From positions 1 to 64,000 of the forward strand of contig NZ_SOBG01000009.1 in assembly GCF_004365575.1 (NCBI RefSeq): a stretch of 64,000 nucleotides of DNA, read 5' to 3'. This document shows positions 44,795 to 53,271 of this stretch, piece by piece. Position numbers and translations under genes: made by a program. The stretch comes from Hypnocyclicus thermotrophus (GTDB taxonomy: Bacteria; Fusobacteriota; Fusobacteriia; Fusobacteriales; Fusobacteriaceae). Below the pieces are notes generated by a model, which saw only the letters and a program-made list of their open reading frames with translations, was not told the DNA's origin and ran no database searches. Within the stretch, counting starts at the first letter, position 1, and every line of letters begins with the position of its first letter.

Positions 44795-45616
44795 ATGATA
44801 ACAGCCTCAATAGTAACATATCATAATAATAAAGAAGAATTAAAAAAGGCGATATATAGTTTTTTAAATACTGATTTAGAAGTAAAACTATATATTTCAG
44901 ATAATTCATCTAATAAAGATATAAAACAATTATGTAGTGATAGTAGAATTGAATATATTTATAATAATATAAACTTAGGCTTTGGAAAAGCTCATAACAT
45001 TGTGATTGAAAAAGCAATGAAAGAAGGAAGTAAATATCATTTGATATTAAATCCAGATATATATTTTAATAATGGAGTAATAGAAAATTTAACTAAATAT
45101 ATGGAAAATAATAAAGATGTTGGTTTAGTTATGCCAAGAGTACTTTATCCAAATGGAGATATACAAAGATTATGTAAATTATTACCTACACCTATGAATT
45201 TAATAGGAAGAAAATTTATTCCAATAAAATCGTTGTTAGAAAAATTAGATTATAAATATGAAATGCAATTTACAGATTATAATACTGAAATGGAAGTTCC
45301 GTATTTGTCAGGATGTTTTATGTTTATAAGAACTTCAATTTTTAAAGAAGTTGGTTGTTTTGATGATAATATATTTATGTATTTAGAAGATACAGATTTA
45401 TCTAGAAGAATAAATGAAAAATATAAAACTATGTATTATCCAAAAGTAACAGTATATCATAAGTTTGAAAAAGGGTCTTTTAAAAATAAAAAATTATTAA
45501 TTTATCATATTAAATCTGCTATTTACTATTTTAACAAGTGGGGATGGTTTTTTGATAAAAAAAGGAAAGAAATAAATAAAGAAATTTTAAATAAAAATAA
45601 TTATAAAAAAATATAA
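44795..45616 (+). CDS. Family 2 glycosyltransferase, rhamnosyltransferase-like
   Basis: The 273-residue protein resembles WbbL-type rhamnosyltransferases. It has ASIVTYHNNKEELKKAI, ISDNSSN, NINLGFGKAHNI, the metal-binding ILNPDIYF, and LSGCFMFIRTSIFKEVGCFD followed by LEDTDLSRR. The dTDP-rhamnose genes in the same locus make a rhamnosyl donor plausible. AAGGAG precedes the ATG. It ends the run of glycosyltransferases, and a 120-base gap follows before the UDP-sugar dehydrogenase. Confidence 0.85.
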   Translation: MITASIVTYHNNKEELKKAIYSFLNTDLEVKLYISDNSSNKDIKQLCSDSRIEYIYNNINLGFGKAHNIVIEKAMKEGSKYHLILNPDIYFNNGVIENLTKYMENNKDVGLVMPRVLYPNGDIQRLCKLLPTPMNLIGRKFIPIKSLLEKLDYKYEMQFTDYNTEMEVPYLSGCFMFIRTSIFKEVGCFDDNIFMYLEDTDLSRRINEKYKTMYYPKVTVYHKFEKGSFKNKKLLIYHIKSAIYYFNKWGWFFDKKRKEINKEILNKNNYKKI

Positions 45617-45736
45617 TTTATTTTGGTATGATAAGATAATCATAAATTTATATGTTTAACCATTATTAAAAGTATTTTGTATTGTTTTAAGCTTATTTAA
45701 ATAAAATCTAAACTAATATATTATGGAGGATATAGT

Positions 45737-46903
45737 ATGAAAATAGCAGTTGCAGGTACTGGATATGTAGGATTATCAATAGCAGTTTTATTTGCACAAA
45801 ATCATGAAGTTATTGCTCTGGATGTAATAAAAGAAAAAGTTGATATGATAAATAATAAAAAATCACCAATAGTAGACAAAGAAATAGAAGAATTTTTAGC
45901 TACAAAAAATCTTAATTTAAAAGCTACTTTAGATAAAGAAGAAGCATATAAGGATGCAAAGTTTGTGGTAATAGCGACTCCTACAAATTATGATGAAAAG
46001 AAAAATTATTTTGATACAAGTACTGTAGAATCAGTAATAAAAGATGTATTAAAAATAAATAAAAAAGCAGTTATGGTAATAAAATCTACGATACCAGTAG
46101 GATATGTAGAAGAGGTAAAAGAAAAATATGGTATAGATAATATAATGTTTTCGCCAGAATTTTTAAGAGAAGGAAAAGCATTATATGATAATTTATATCC
46201 AAGTAGAATAATAGTAGGTGAGCAATCAGAAAGAGCAAGAGAGTTTGCAGAATTATTAAAAGAAGGTGCAATAAAAAAAGATATGCCAATATTATTTACA
46301 AATGCAACAGAAGCAGAAGCAATAAAACTGTTTGCAAATACATATTTAGCTATGAGAGTGGCATATTTTAATGAATTAGATACATATGCAGAAGTAAGAG
46401 GATTAAATACAAAACATATAATAGATGGAGTAGGATTAGATCCTAGAATAGGGACACATTACAATAATCCATCATTCGGATATGGAGGGTATTGTTTACC
46501 AAAAGATACAAAACAATTATTAGCAAACTATGATAATGTACCGAGTAATATAATAAAAGCAATAGTAGATGCAAATACAACAAGAAAAGATCATATAGCA
46601 GAAATGATATTAGCAAAAAATCCAAAAGTAGTAGGCATATATAGATTAACAATGAAAAAAGATAGTGATAATTTTAGAGCATCATCAATTCAAGGAGTAA
46701 TGAAAAGAATAAAAGCAAAAGGAATAGAAGTAGTAATATATGAACCAGTACTAAAAGAAGATAGTTTTTATAATTCGAGAGTGATAAATGATTTAGAAGA
46801 ATTTAAAAAAATAAGTGATGTAATAGTAGCAAATAGATTTGAAGAAGAATTAAAAGATGTAGAAGAAAAAGTTTATACAAGAGATTTATATAGAAGAGAT
46901 TAA
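45737..46903 (+). CDS. ugd: UDP-glucose 6-dehydrogenase family enzyme
   Basis: The 388-residue NAD-dependent enzyme oxidises a UDP-hexose to the uronic acid, most likely UDP-glucose to UDP-glucuronate. It has the NAD loop [24 protein letters not shown], and the catalytic cysteine in [18 protein letters not shown]-glucuronate would be the substrate of the 4-epimerase-like protein at 54157. GGAGG precedes the ATG. It is separated from rmlA by a 59-base hairpin region. UDP-N-acetyl-mannosamine dehydrogenases are related but usually longer. Confidence 0.88.
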   Translation: MKIAVAGTGYVGLSIAVLFAQNHEVIALDVIKEKVDMINNKKSPIVDKEIEEFLATKNLNLKATLDKEEAYKDAKFVVIATPTNYDEKKNYFDTSTVESVIKDVLKINKKAVMVIKSTIPVGYVEEVKEKYGIDNIMFSPEFLREGKALYDNLYPSRIIVGEQSERAREFAELLKEGAIKKDMPILFTNATEAEAIKLFANTYLAMRVAYFNELDTYAEVRGLNTKHIIDGVGLDPRIGTHYNNPSFGYGGYCLPKDTKQLLANYDNVPSNIIKAIVDANTTRKDHIAEMILAKNPKVVGIYRLTMKKDSDNFRASSIQGVMKRIKAKGIEVVIYEPVLKEDSFYNSRVINDLEEFKKISDVIVANRFEEELKDVEEKVYTRDLYRRD

Positions 46904-46927
46904 AAAAATTATATAAAATTTTAATGC

Positions 46928-46986
46928 AAGGACTCAAATTAATTGTTTATAGAACAAATTAACAATTTAATACTATTTGAGTCTTT
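46928..46986. repeat. Long inverted repeat between ugd and rmlA
   Basis: AAGGACTCAAAT (46928-46939) pairs with ATTTGAGTCTTT (46975-46986), and an inner TTAATTGTT pairs with AACAATTTAA. The structure covers about 59 bases, with no long U-tract after it. It may be a terminator, an attenuator, or an RNA-stabilising hairpin within the operon. Confidence 0.65.
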
Positions 46987-47021
46987 GTAGTTTCACTTAA
47001 TATAGAAAGGGGAAATTTTTT

Positions 47022-47885
47022 ATGAAAGGAATTATTTTAGCAGGAGGTAGTGGTACTAGATTATATCCAGTAACAAAGGCAATTTCAAAACAAATAACAC
47101 CTATTTATGATAAACCTATGATATATTATCCTTTATCTGTGTTAATGCTTGCAGGGATAAAGGATATTCTTATTATATCAACACATAGAGATTTACCTGT
47201 ATTTAAAGAGTTATTAGGTAGCGGAAAAGATTTTGGAGTTAACTTTAGTTATAAAGTACAAGAGCATCCAAATGGACTTGCAGAAGCCTTTATAATTGGT
47301 GAAGATTTTATAGGTAATGATACATGCGCATTGATATTAGGAGATAATATATTTTATGGACATGGATTAACAGGAATGGTAAAAGAAGCAGCTAGTAGAA
47401 CAAAAGGAGCTACTATATTTGGTTATCCAGTAAAAAATCCAAAATCTTTTGGAGTAGTAGAATTTGATAAAAATGGTAAAGCTATTTCATTAGAGGAAAA
47501 ACCAGAAAATCCAAAATCAAATTTTGCCATACCAGGATTATATTTTTATGATAATACAGTAGTAGAAAAAGCTAAGAAAGTAAAACCGAGCTCAAGAGGA
47601 GAATTAGAAATAACAACTCTTAATGAAATGTATTTAAAAGAAAAAACATTAAATGTAATAAATTTTGGACGTGGGATGGCATGGCTAGATACAGGTACAC
47701 ATGATGGATTATTAGATGCGGCTAATTTTGTAAGTACTGTGCAAAAAAGACAAGGAGTAATGGTAGCTTGTCCAGAAGAGATAGCATATAATAATGGCTG
47801 GATTGGAAAAGAAAAAGTAGAAGAATTAGCAAAACCACTTATGAAAACACATTATGGTAAATATCTAATGGAATTAATTAGATAG
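47022..47885 (+). CDS. rmlA: Glucose-1-phosphate thymidylyltransferase
   Basis: RmlA makes dTDP-glucose from glucose-1-phosphate and dTTP, the first step of dTDP-L-rhamnose synthesis. The 287-residue protein starts [24 protein letters not shown], the nucleotidyltransferase signature. It also has [12 protein letters not shown] and [11 protein letters not shown], all expected for the family. GAAAGGGG precedes the ATG. In most bacteria rmlA is adjacent to rmlC, rmlD and rmlB; here an unrelated ATPase/nuclease gene follows before rmlC. Confidence 0.96.
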   Translation: MKGIILAGGSGTRLYPVTKAISKQITPIYDKPMIYYPLSVLMLAGIKDILIISTHRDLPVFKELLGSGKDFGVNFSYKVQEHPNGLAEAFIIGEDFIGNDTCALILGDNIFYGHGLTGMVKEAASRTKGATIFGYPVKNPKSFGVVEFDKNGKAISLEEKPENPKSNFAIPGLYFYDNTVVEKAKKVKPSSRGELEITTLNEMYLKEKTLNVINFGRGMAWLDTGTHDGLLDAANFVSTVQKRQGVMVACPEEIAYNNGWIGKEKVEELAKPLMKTHYGKYLMELIR

Positions 47886-47900
47886 TGAAGGAAAAGACAT

Positions 47901-47944
47901 TACACGGAGAACACAAAGGTAAAGAAAAAGAACCACAAAGAAAA
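47901..47944 (+). repeat. Copy B of the dispersed repeat, upstream of the ATPase gene
   Basis: TACACGGAGAACACAAAG is followed after an A-rich spacer by AACCACAAAGAA. The same length and order occur in copy C at 49745-49788 with about five base differences. Bases 47902-47918 also pair with 47976-47992. Confidence 0.85.
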
Positions 47945-47992
47945 GCATAAAAAACTTAGAGGAACTTAATTTTTTCTTAGTGTACTTTGTGT
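47902..47992. repeat. Imperfect inverted repeat formed by copy B and a reversed copy
   Basis: ACACGGAGAACACAAAG (47902-47918) and CTTAGTGTACTTTGTGT (47976-47992) form 15 pairs out of 17 in RNA, two of them G-U. The hairpin ends 18 bases before the ATPase start codon, so it may be the element end or an RNA structure affecting translation. Confidence 0.7.
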
Positions 47993-48010
47993 AGAGTTTT
48001 AGGAGGTAAA

Positions 48011-49723
48011 ATGAAAAAAATAGCATATGGGATAAGTAATTTTAAAACAATAATAGAAGATGGTTATTATTATGTAGATAAAACTAAATATATTGAGATG
48101 TTAGAAAATTTAAATGAAAGATATTTGATATTTTTAAGACCTAGAAGATTTGGGAAAAGTCTATTTATATCATTATTGGAATATTATTATGATATAAATT
48201 ATAAAGAAAATAAGCTGTTTGATGAATTTTATATAGGAAATAATCCAACAAAATTAAAAAATAGTTATTATATATTGAAATTTAATTTTTCAGGAATAAA
48301 TACAAAAATAGAAAAGGAGACATTAGAAGGATTTAGGACAAAAGTAATAAATGGAATAAAAGAATTTTTAATAAAAAATAAATTTAAAATGAAAATAGAT
48401 GAAGAAAAAACTGCAACGGAAATAATGAGTACATTTTTAACAGAAGTAAGAGCTTTAATTGATGGAAAAATATATATATTAATAGATGAATATGACCATT
48501 TTGCCAATGAATTATTAGGTTTTAATTATAATTTTTATCAAAATTCAGTAAGCAGTAATGGATTTGTAAGGAAATTTTATGAAGTAATAAAAGATGGGAC
48601 AGGAACTGGAATAGTAGATAGGTTATTTATAACAGGAGTAAGTCCAATAACATTAGATAGTATGACAAGTGGATTTAATATAGGTTCAGATATAACATTA
48701 GATTCAGATTTTAATGAGATGATGGGGTTTACAGAAGAAGAGGTAAAGAAATTAGCCAATGCAACAATAGAAAATTATGATATAGATGCTAATATAGATA
48801 GATTAAGAGACTATTACAATGGATATAAATTTAATAAAAAGTGTAAAAATAGAGTATATAATAGTGATATGGTACTTTATTATATGAGTTATTACCAGAA
48901 AAATAAAGAAGAACCTGAAAATATAATTGATAATAATATATTAAGTGATTATAGAAAAATAGGAAAATTGTTTGAAATAGGTGGAAGAAATAATGAAAGA
49001 ATAAAAATATTAAAAGAGATAGTAATGGGAATAGAGCAAGAAGTAGTAATAAGTAGTAGATTTAATTTAGAAATAGAGTTTAATTTAGATGATTTTAAAT
49101 CTTTGTTATTTTATATGGGACTTATGACAATAAAAAGAGTAGATGAATTTGGAGCAGTATATATAGGGGTTCCAAACTATGTAATAAGAGAATTATATTT
49201 TGAATATTTCAATAAAATAATAGAAGAAGAAGCAGATTTTAAAATAGATGATAGCAAAATTAGAGAAGCGATATTAGAAATAGCAAGAGATGGTAAAATT
49301 GATAAATTAATAAAATTAACAGAAAATATATTGCATAAACTATCAAATAGAGACTTCATAAAATTTGATGAAAAATATGTAAAAGTAATAATGTTAATGT
49401 ATTTATATAAAAGTAATTTATATTTCACAAAGAGTGAATATGAGGTAGAAGATGGATATATAGATATAGTGTTGAAAAAAGGGACAATAGGACAGCCGAG
49501 ATATTATGGAATGTTTGAATTGAAATATATATCAAAGAAAGATTATACAGAAGACTTATTAAAGAAAAAATTAGAAGAAGCAAAAGAACAATTAATGAAA
49601 TATAAAGAATCAGAAGAACTAAGAAGTATGAATAATATGAAAAAATGGGCTTTGGTATTTGTAGGATCTGAATGTAAGGGAATGGAATGTATAAGTGATA
49701 ATATGAAAAAAGATATTATGTAA
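48011..49723 (+). CDS. AAA-ATPase (PF09820-like) with C-terminal PD-(D/E)XK nuclease-like domain
   Basis: The 570-residue protein begins MKKIAYGISNFKTIIEDGYYY, a typical start for the AAA-ATPase_like family. It has a Walker A loop RPRRFGKS (Lys49), Walker B ILIDEYDHF (Asp159/Glu160), and a C-terminal nuclease-like site with Asp485 (YIDIVL) and Glu503-x-Lys505 (FELKY). The family is known for multicopy occurrence in Bacteroidetes, Fusobacteria and Clostridia, and its function is unknown. AGGAGGT precedes the ATG. All key residues look intact, so the gene is probably expressed. It has no functional link to its rml neighbours, which argues for insertion. Confidence 0.85.
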   Translation: MKKIAYGISNFKTIIEDGYYYVDKTKYIEMLENLNERYLIFLRPRRFGKSLFISLLEYYYDINYKENKLFDEFYIGNNPTKLKNSYYILKFNFSGINTKIEKETLEGFRTKVINGIKEFLIKNKFKMKIDEEKTATEIMSTFLTEVRALIDGKIYILIDEYDHFANELLGFNYNFYQNSVSSNGFVRKFYEVIKDGTGTGIVDRLFITGVSPITLDSMTSGFNIGSDITLDSDFNEMMGFTEEEVKKLANATIENYDIDANIDRLRDYYNGYKFNKKCKNRVYNSDMVLYYMSYYQKNKEEPENIIDNNILSDYRKIGKLFEIGGRNNERIKILKEIVMGIEQEVVISSRFNLEIEFNLDDFKSLLFYMGLMTIKRVDEFGAVYIGVPNYVIRELYFEYFNKIIEEEADFKIDDSKIREAILEIARDGKIDKLIKLTENILHKLSNRDFIKFDEKYVKVIMLMYLYKSNLYFTKSEYEVEDGYIDIVLKKGTIGQPRYYGMFELKYISKKDYTEDLLKKKLEEAKEQLMKYKESEELRSMNNMKKWALVFVGSECKGMECISDNMKKDIM

Positions 49724-49744
49724 AATTAAAAAAAGTCAAAATAA

Positions 49745-49788
49745 TTACACGGAGAACACAGAGAAAAAGAAAAAGAACCACAGAGAAG
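49745..49788 (+). repeat. Copy C of the dispersed repeat, downstream of the ATPase gene
   Basis: TACACGGAGAACACAGAG, an A-rich spacer and AACCACAGAGAAG repeat copy B in the same direction. This copy lies 21 bases after the ATPase stop and 89 bases before the putative rmlC ribosome region. Confidence 0.85.
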
Positions 49789-49864
49789 AATATGAAAATA
49801 TTGAAATAATTGACAATTAACAACTGGAAATGTATAATAAAAAAAGATTCAAGTAAATAGAGTT

Positions 49865-49880
49865 GGAGGTTTTTAAAATT
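49865..49880 (+). promoter_or_regulatory. Ribosome site deciding a non-AUG start of rmlC
   Basis: GGAGGT (49865-49870) is seven bases before an ATT codon (49878-49880) in frame with rmlC. The spacing is optimal for ATT and impossible for the TTG at 49863. This suggests an AUU start or a mutated ATG. Confidence 0.6.
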
Positions 49881-50456
49881 AGTAAATTTAATAAAATAGA
49901 AACAGGTATAAAAGATTTGGTTATTATAGAACCAACAGTATTTGGTGATAATAGAGGATTTTTTATGGAGAGTTATAGTAAAAGAGATTTTAGTGAAATA
50001 GGATTAAATATGGAATTTGTCCAAGATAATCATTCGAAATCTAAAAAAGGCGTTTTAAGAGGCTTACATTTCCAAACAAAACATACGCAAGGAAAATTAG
50101 TAAGAGTAATAGCAGGAAGTGTGTTAGATGTGGCAGTAGATTTGAGAAAAGATAGCAAAACATTTGGGAAATGGTATAGTGTCTTATTAACAGCAGAGAA
50201 TAAGAGAATGTTTTATATACCAGAAGGATTTGCTCATGGATTTCTAACACTAGAAGATAATACAGAATTTCAATATAAATGTACAGATTATTATGCTCCA
50301 GAATATGATAGTGGAATAATATGGAATGACAAAGAAATTGGAATAGATTGGGAATTAGAAAAATATGGAATAAAAGAAGAAGAATTAAGTTTATCAGAAA
50401 AAGATAAAAATCAACAAACATTTAAAGAATTTATTAAAAGTGGAGTAATTTTTTAA
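49878..50456 (+). CDS. rmlC: dTDP-4-dehydrorhamnose 3,5-epimerase
   Basis: RmlC epimerises the dTDP-4-keto-6-deoxyglucose intermediate at C3 and C5. The cupin-like protein has IIEPTVFGDNRGFFMESY, LRGLHFQTKHTQGKLVRV with the catalytic His, and GFAHGFLTLED. The start is unusual: a strong GGAGGT (49865-49870) is followed at seven bases by ATT (49878), which would give MSKFNKIETGIK. No ATG is available, and the only other candidate, TTG at 49863, overlaps the ribosome site. I place the start at ATT (192 residues). It follows the ATPase element; rmlD comes 70 bases later. Confidence 0.88.
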   Translation: MSKFNKIETGIKDLVIIEPTVFGDNRGFFMESYSKRDFSEIGLNMEFVQDNHSKSKKGVLRGLHFQTKHTQGKLVRVIAGSVLDVAVDLRKDSKTFGKWYSVLLTAENKRMFYIPEGFAHGFLTLEDNTEFQYKCTDYYAPEYDSGIIWNDKEIGIDWELEKYGIKEEELSLSEKDKNQQTFKEFIKSGVIF

Positions 50457-50526
50457 AAGATAATTAATATTATTTTTACCATAGTTAAGTTTTGTAAATA
50501 AATAATTTATATAGAAAGGAAAAAAA

Positions 50527-51372
50527 ATGATATTATTAACAGGTGCAAACGGGCAACTTGGTACGGATTTTAAAAAAATATTTGATAAAATAGGTATAAA
50601 ATATATAGCGACAGATTATACTGAGCTAGATATTACAAATAAATTAGCTATAGAAAAGTTTGTAAAAGGAAAAGAGATTGAGATTATTATAAATTGTGCA
50701 GCATATAATGATGTAGATAAAGCAGAAGTTGAAAAAGATAAAGCATATACCTTAAATTGTTATGCACCTCAAAATTTAGCAAAAATTGCAAGACAAATAG
50801 ATGCTGTATTTCTTACTTATTCTACAGATTTTGTATTTGACGGAAAAAAAGATATTCCGTATACAGAAAAAGATATTCCAAATCCATTATCTGTATATGG
50901 AATGAGTAAATATGACGGGGAAAAAGCAGTTCTTGATACATATGAAAAAAGTTTTGTAATACGTACATCATGGGTATTTGGTATAGGTAATAATAATTTT
51001 AATACTCAAGTAATAAATTGGTCAAAAAGTAAAAACGAATTAAATATAGTAGATGATCAAGTATCAGTGCCAACATACTCATATGACCTTGCACAATTTT
51101 CATGGGAACTTATAAAAATAAATAAATTTGGTTTATATCATATATCAAATAATGGAATAGCAAGTAAATATGATCAAGCTAAATATGTACTTGATAAAAT
51201 AGGATGGAAAGGTAAATTAGGAAGGGCTAAAACAGCTGATTTTAACTTGCCAGCAAAAAGAGCAAAATATAGTAAATTAGATAGTAAAAAAGTAGAAAAA
51301 ATAATAGGAAAAAATATTCCGACTTGGCAAAATGCAATTGATAGATATTTAGTAGAATTATATAATAAATAA
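50527..51372 (+). CDS. rmlD: dTDP-4-dehydrorhamnose reductase
   Basis: RmlD reduces the RmlC product to dTDP-L-rhamnose using NAD(P)H. The 281-residue SDR protein has the nucleotide loop ILLTGANGQLGTDFKKI, STDFVFDG and catalytic YGMSK. RTSWVFG and the YSKLDSKKVEKIIG C-terminus match the family. GAAAGG precedes the ATG. It ends at a strong hairpin that also serves the convergent minus-strand cassette. rmlB, the remaining gene of the pathway, lies about 3.9 kb further on. Confidence 0.95.
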   Translation: MILLTGANGQLGTDFKKIFDKIGIKYIATDYTELDITNKLAIEKFVKGKEIEIIINCAAYNDVDKAEVEKDKAYTLNCYAPQNLAKIARQIDAVFLTYSTDFVFDGKKDIPYTEKDIPNPLSVYGMSKYDGEKAVLDTYEKSFVIRTSWVFGIGNNNFNTQVINWSKSKNELNIVDDQVSVPTYSYDLAQFSWELIKINKFGLYHISNNGIASKYDQAKYVLDKIGWKGKLGRAKTADFNLPAKRAKYSKLDSKKVEKIIGKNIPTWQNAIDRYLVELYNK

Positions 51373-51406
51373 AAAAAATAGTTTCTATTTAGAAACTATT
51401 TTTTTA
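51373..51406. terminator. Bidirectional terminator between rmlD and the ArnT-like gene
   Basis: AAAATAGTTTCTA and AGAAACTATTTT form an 11- to 13-base-pair stem with a 3- to 4-base loop, flanked by A and T runs. Both convergent genes end within 25 bases of it. Confidence 0.85.
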
Positions 51407-52994
51407 TTATTTTAACAAGATTGAGTTCGGTATTAGAAGTATTTGAAAAATAAAAAGTTTTTTTATCAAGTATAATATAAGAACTTAATAAATTTTCTAC
51501 TTCATCTTTTTCATAATCATAATATATTATGCATAGAGGAAATTTTAAATTATCTAATTCAGATTTATTAATCATTTTAATTTTATGACCGATATTCCAT
51601 ACGTTTCTTATACCTGGTTGATGGAAACTATAAATTTTTATATTATCTAAATAATCAGTTTTCTTTACATCTCGAAGTGCTTGATATTTTCTATTGTGTT
51701 TAAACATAATATTTTTTAGATAAAATGGAGCAAAAAATATATTTGAAAACAACATAAAAACAAGTGTATAAATAAAAAGTTTTTTTATGTCTAATTGTTT
51801 AAAGTTTTTTAAAAATAATATTATAAATATAATATAACAAATAGTTAAAAATATAATATAAAAAATATTTAAATTATAATAATTTTTTGTAAAAAGTAAT
51901 ATTGGAATATAGATAGAAAAAATAATTATAATAGTAGAATGTATTTTTAAAATATTATTAATAAATTTAGAATTTTTATTTATGTTTAAAAAAGCACTAT
52001 AAATAAATTGTCCTATTAATAAAGCCATAGGAATAACTACAGGAATAAGATATCTTTCTTTTTTTTCTGGTAAAATAGATAGTAAAACAAAAGAAATAAG
52101 CATCCAGAGTAAAGAAAATCTATATGTTTTAATATCAACTACAAATTTTTCCATATTTTTTTTAAATAAAGCTCCAATTCCTAAAACAAACCAAATTCCT
52201 GAAAAAATAGGAAAATGAAAATAATACCAAAAAGGTTGAGTATGTTTAGTTAACCAAGCAGTAGATTCGACCTGAGCTACTTTTAAAGTAATATCAGTAT
52301 GCAAAAAAAATATATAAAAATACCAACTTCCTCCAATAATAAGAGAAGTGATAATAAATATAATAATTTTTTTATAATTTATTTTTTTAAAGTTTATATT
52401 ATAAATAATAGTATAGCTTATAATGAAAGGTAAAAATACTGCATAAAGAGATACAGGACCTTTACTCATAATTGAAAATCCTAAAAAAATACCAGCAATA
52501 AAAGAGTATTTTATATGTTCTATAGATTTTAAAAGATAAAATAAACAACCAACAATAAAAACATTGGTATATATATCCCAAGAAGCAGTTCTTCCCATTT
52601 TAAAAATAAGAAAACTAGTAGCTAATACAATAGAAGATATAAACGATAAATCTTTATTTTGGGTTAGAGTCAGTACAAAATAAAAGAATAAAAAAATCAT
52701 AAAAATAGTAGTAAACACAGTAGGAATACGTAATAAACCTAAATTTTCTTTATGATTTCCTAAAAAACCTAGAGTAGTAATCCAGGTAGGAAGAGGTGGT
52801 TTAGTTATTCTAATTTCTCCATTCATAGTAGGAATTAACCAATTATTTTCACTTAATATTTCTCGTGCTGTAGTAAAATTTCTAGCTTCCATTATATCTG
52901 CATCTTCTATATTTATATTAGGTAAAAATGAAAATAAAGATATAAAAAACATAAATAAAAACATTTTTTTATATGATATATTAAACATAAACAT
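51396..52994 (-). CDS. ArnT-like membrane glycosyltransferase (GT-C)
   Basis: The 532-residue protein has about 12 membrane helices and an N-terminal periplasmic loop with DADIMEARNFTTAREIL and ITKPPLPTWI. These features match the GT83/GT39 ArnT family, which uses lipid-linked sugars to modify lipid A or other acceptors at the periplasmic face. It is the third gene of a minus-strand cassette with an ArnC-like GT2 and a LAB_N-domain protein. The ATG follows GGAGG. The transferred sugar is unknown; L-Ara4N genes are not present in the window. Confidence 0.85.
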   Translation of the reverse strand: MFMFNISYKKMFLFMFFISLFSFLPNINIEDADIMEARNFTTAREILSENNWLIPTMNGEIRITKPPLPTWITTLGFLGNHKENLGLLRIPTVFTTIFMIFLFFYFVLTLTQNKDLSFISSIVLATSFLIFKMGRTASWDIYTNVFIVGCLFYLLKSIEHIKYSFIAGIFLGFSIMSKGPVSLYAVFLPFIISYTIIYNINFKKINYKKIIIFIITSLIIGGSWYFYIFFLHTDITLKVAQVESTAWLTKHTQPFWYYFHFPIFSGIWFVLGIGALFKKNMEKFVVDIKTYRFSLLWMLISFVLLSILPEKKERYLIPVVIPMALLIGQFIYSAFLNINKNSKFINNILKIHSTIIIIFSIYIPILLFTKNYYNLNIFYIIFLTICYIIFIILFLKNFKQLDIKKLFIYTLVFMLFSNIFFAPFYLKNIMFKHNRKYQALRDVKKTDYLDNIKIYSFHQPGIRNVWNIGHKIKMINKSELDNLKFPLCIIYYDYEKDEVENLLSSYIILDKKTFYFSNTSNTELNLVKIIKK

Positions 52995-53002
52995 CCTCCA
53001 AA

Positions 53003-53269
53003 TTATTTTCTGTTATTTTTATATTTTTTCATTAACATAATATTTCTGATATATACGATTATTCCAAAACTTTGTCCTAAAATAAATACAGGGTCTTTTT
53101 TATGGATTGCATAGCTCAATAATAAAAGACTTCCTAAAATGCTAAATATCCAAAATGCAAAAGGAATAGTACTTTTTTGATTTTTTTCTGATACCAGCCA
53201 TTGAACAACAAATCGCATTGTAAACATAAATTGTCCTAAAAATCCTATTTTTAACCAGAAATTATTCAA
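53003..53269 (-). CDS. Lipid A biosynthesis N-terminal (LAB_N) domain membrane protein
   Basis: The 88-residue protein has about three membrane helices and the LAB_N pattern GFLGQFMFTMRFVVQWLVSEK, FWIFSILGSLLLLSYA and DPVFILGQSFGIIVYIRN. Such small proteins accompany ArnC/DPM-like and ArnT-like enzymes in lipid A glycosylation cassettes, perhaps as a flippase-like or accessory subunit. It starts 2 bases after the GT2 stop and ends 8 bases before the ArnT-like start. The specific function is not established for this domain. Confidence 0.85.
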   Translation of the reverse strand: MNNFWLKIGFLGQFMFTMRFVVQWLVSEKNQKSTIPFAFWIFSILGSLLLLSYAIHKKDPVFILGQSFGIIVYIRNIMLMKKYKNNRK

Positions 53270-53271
53270 AA

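Larger units (their letters stand above)
47887..49800 (+). mobile_element. Candidate repeat-flanked AAA-ATPase/PD-(D/E)XK element
   Basis: The interval between rmlA and rmlC consists of repeat copy B, an inverted partner forming a hairpin, the ATPase/nuclease gene, and repeat copy C in the same orientation as B. This arrangement interrupts the otherwise consistent rml gene order. No transposase is present and exact ends cannot be set from one sequence. Mobility is therefore an inference. Confidence 0.45.

Noticed and set aside
46904-47021. JUMPstart/ops element of RfaH-controlled loci
   Set aside because: The GGCGGTAG core is absent, and the region holds only the inverted repeat.
47901-49788. 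Toxin-antitoxin or restriction-modification system for the ATPase/nuclease gene
   Set aside because: There is no partner gene, methyltransferase or small antitoxin next to it. The flanks contain only repeats and rml genes.
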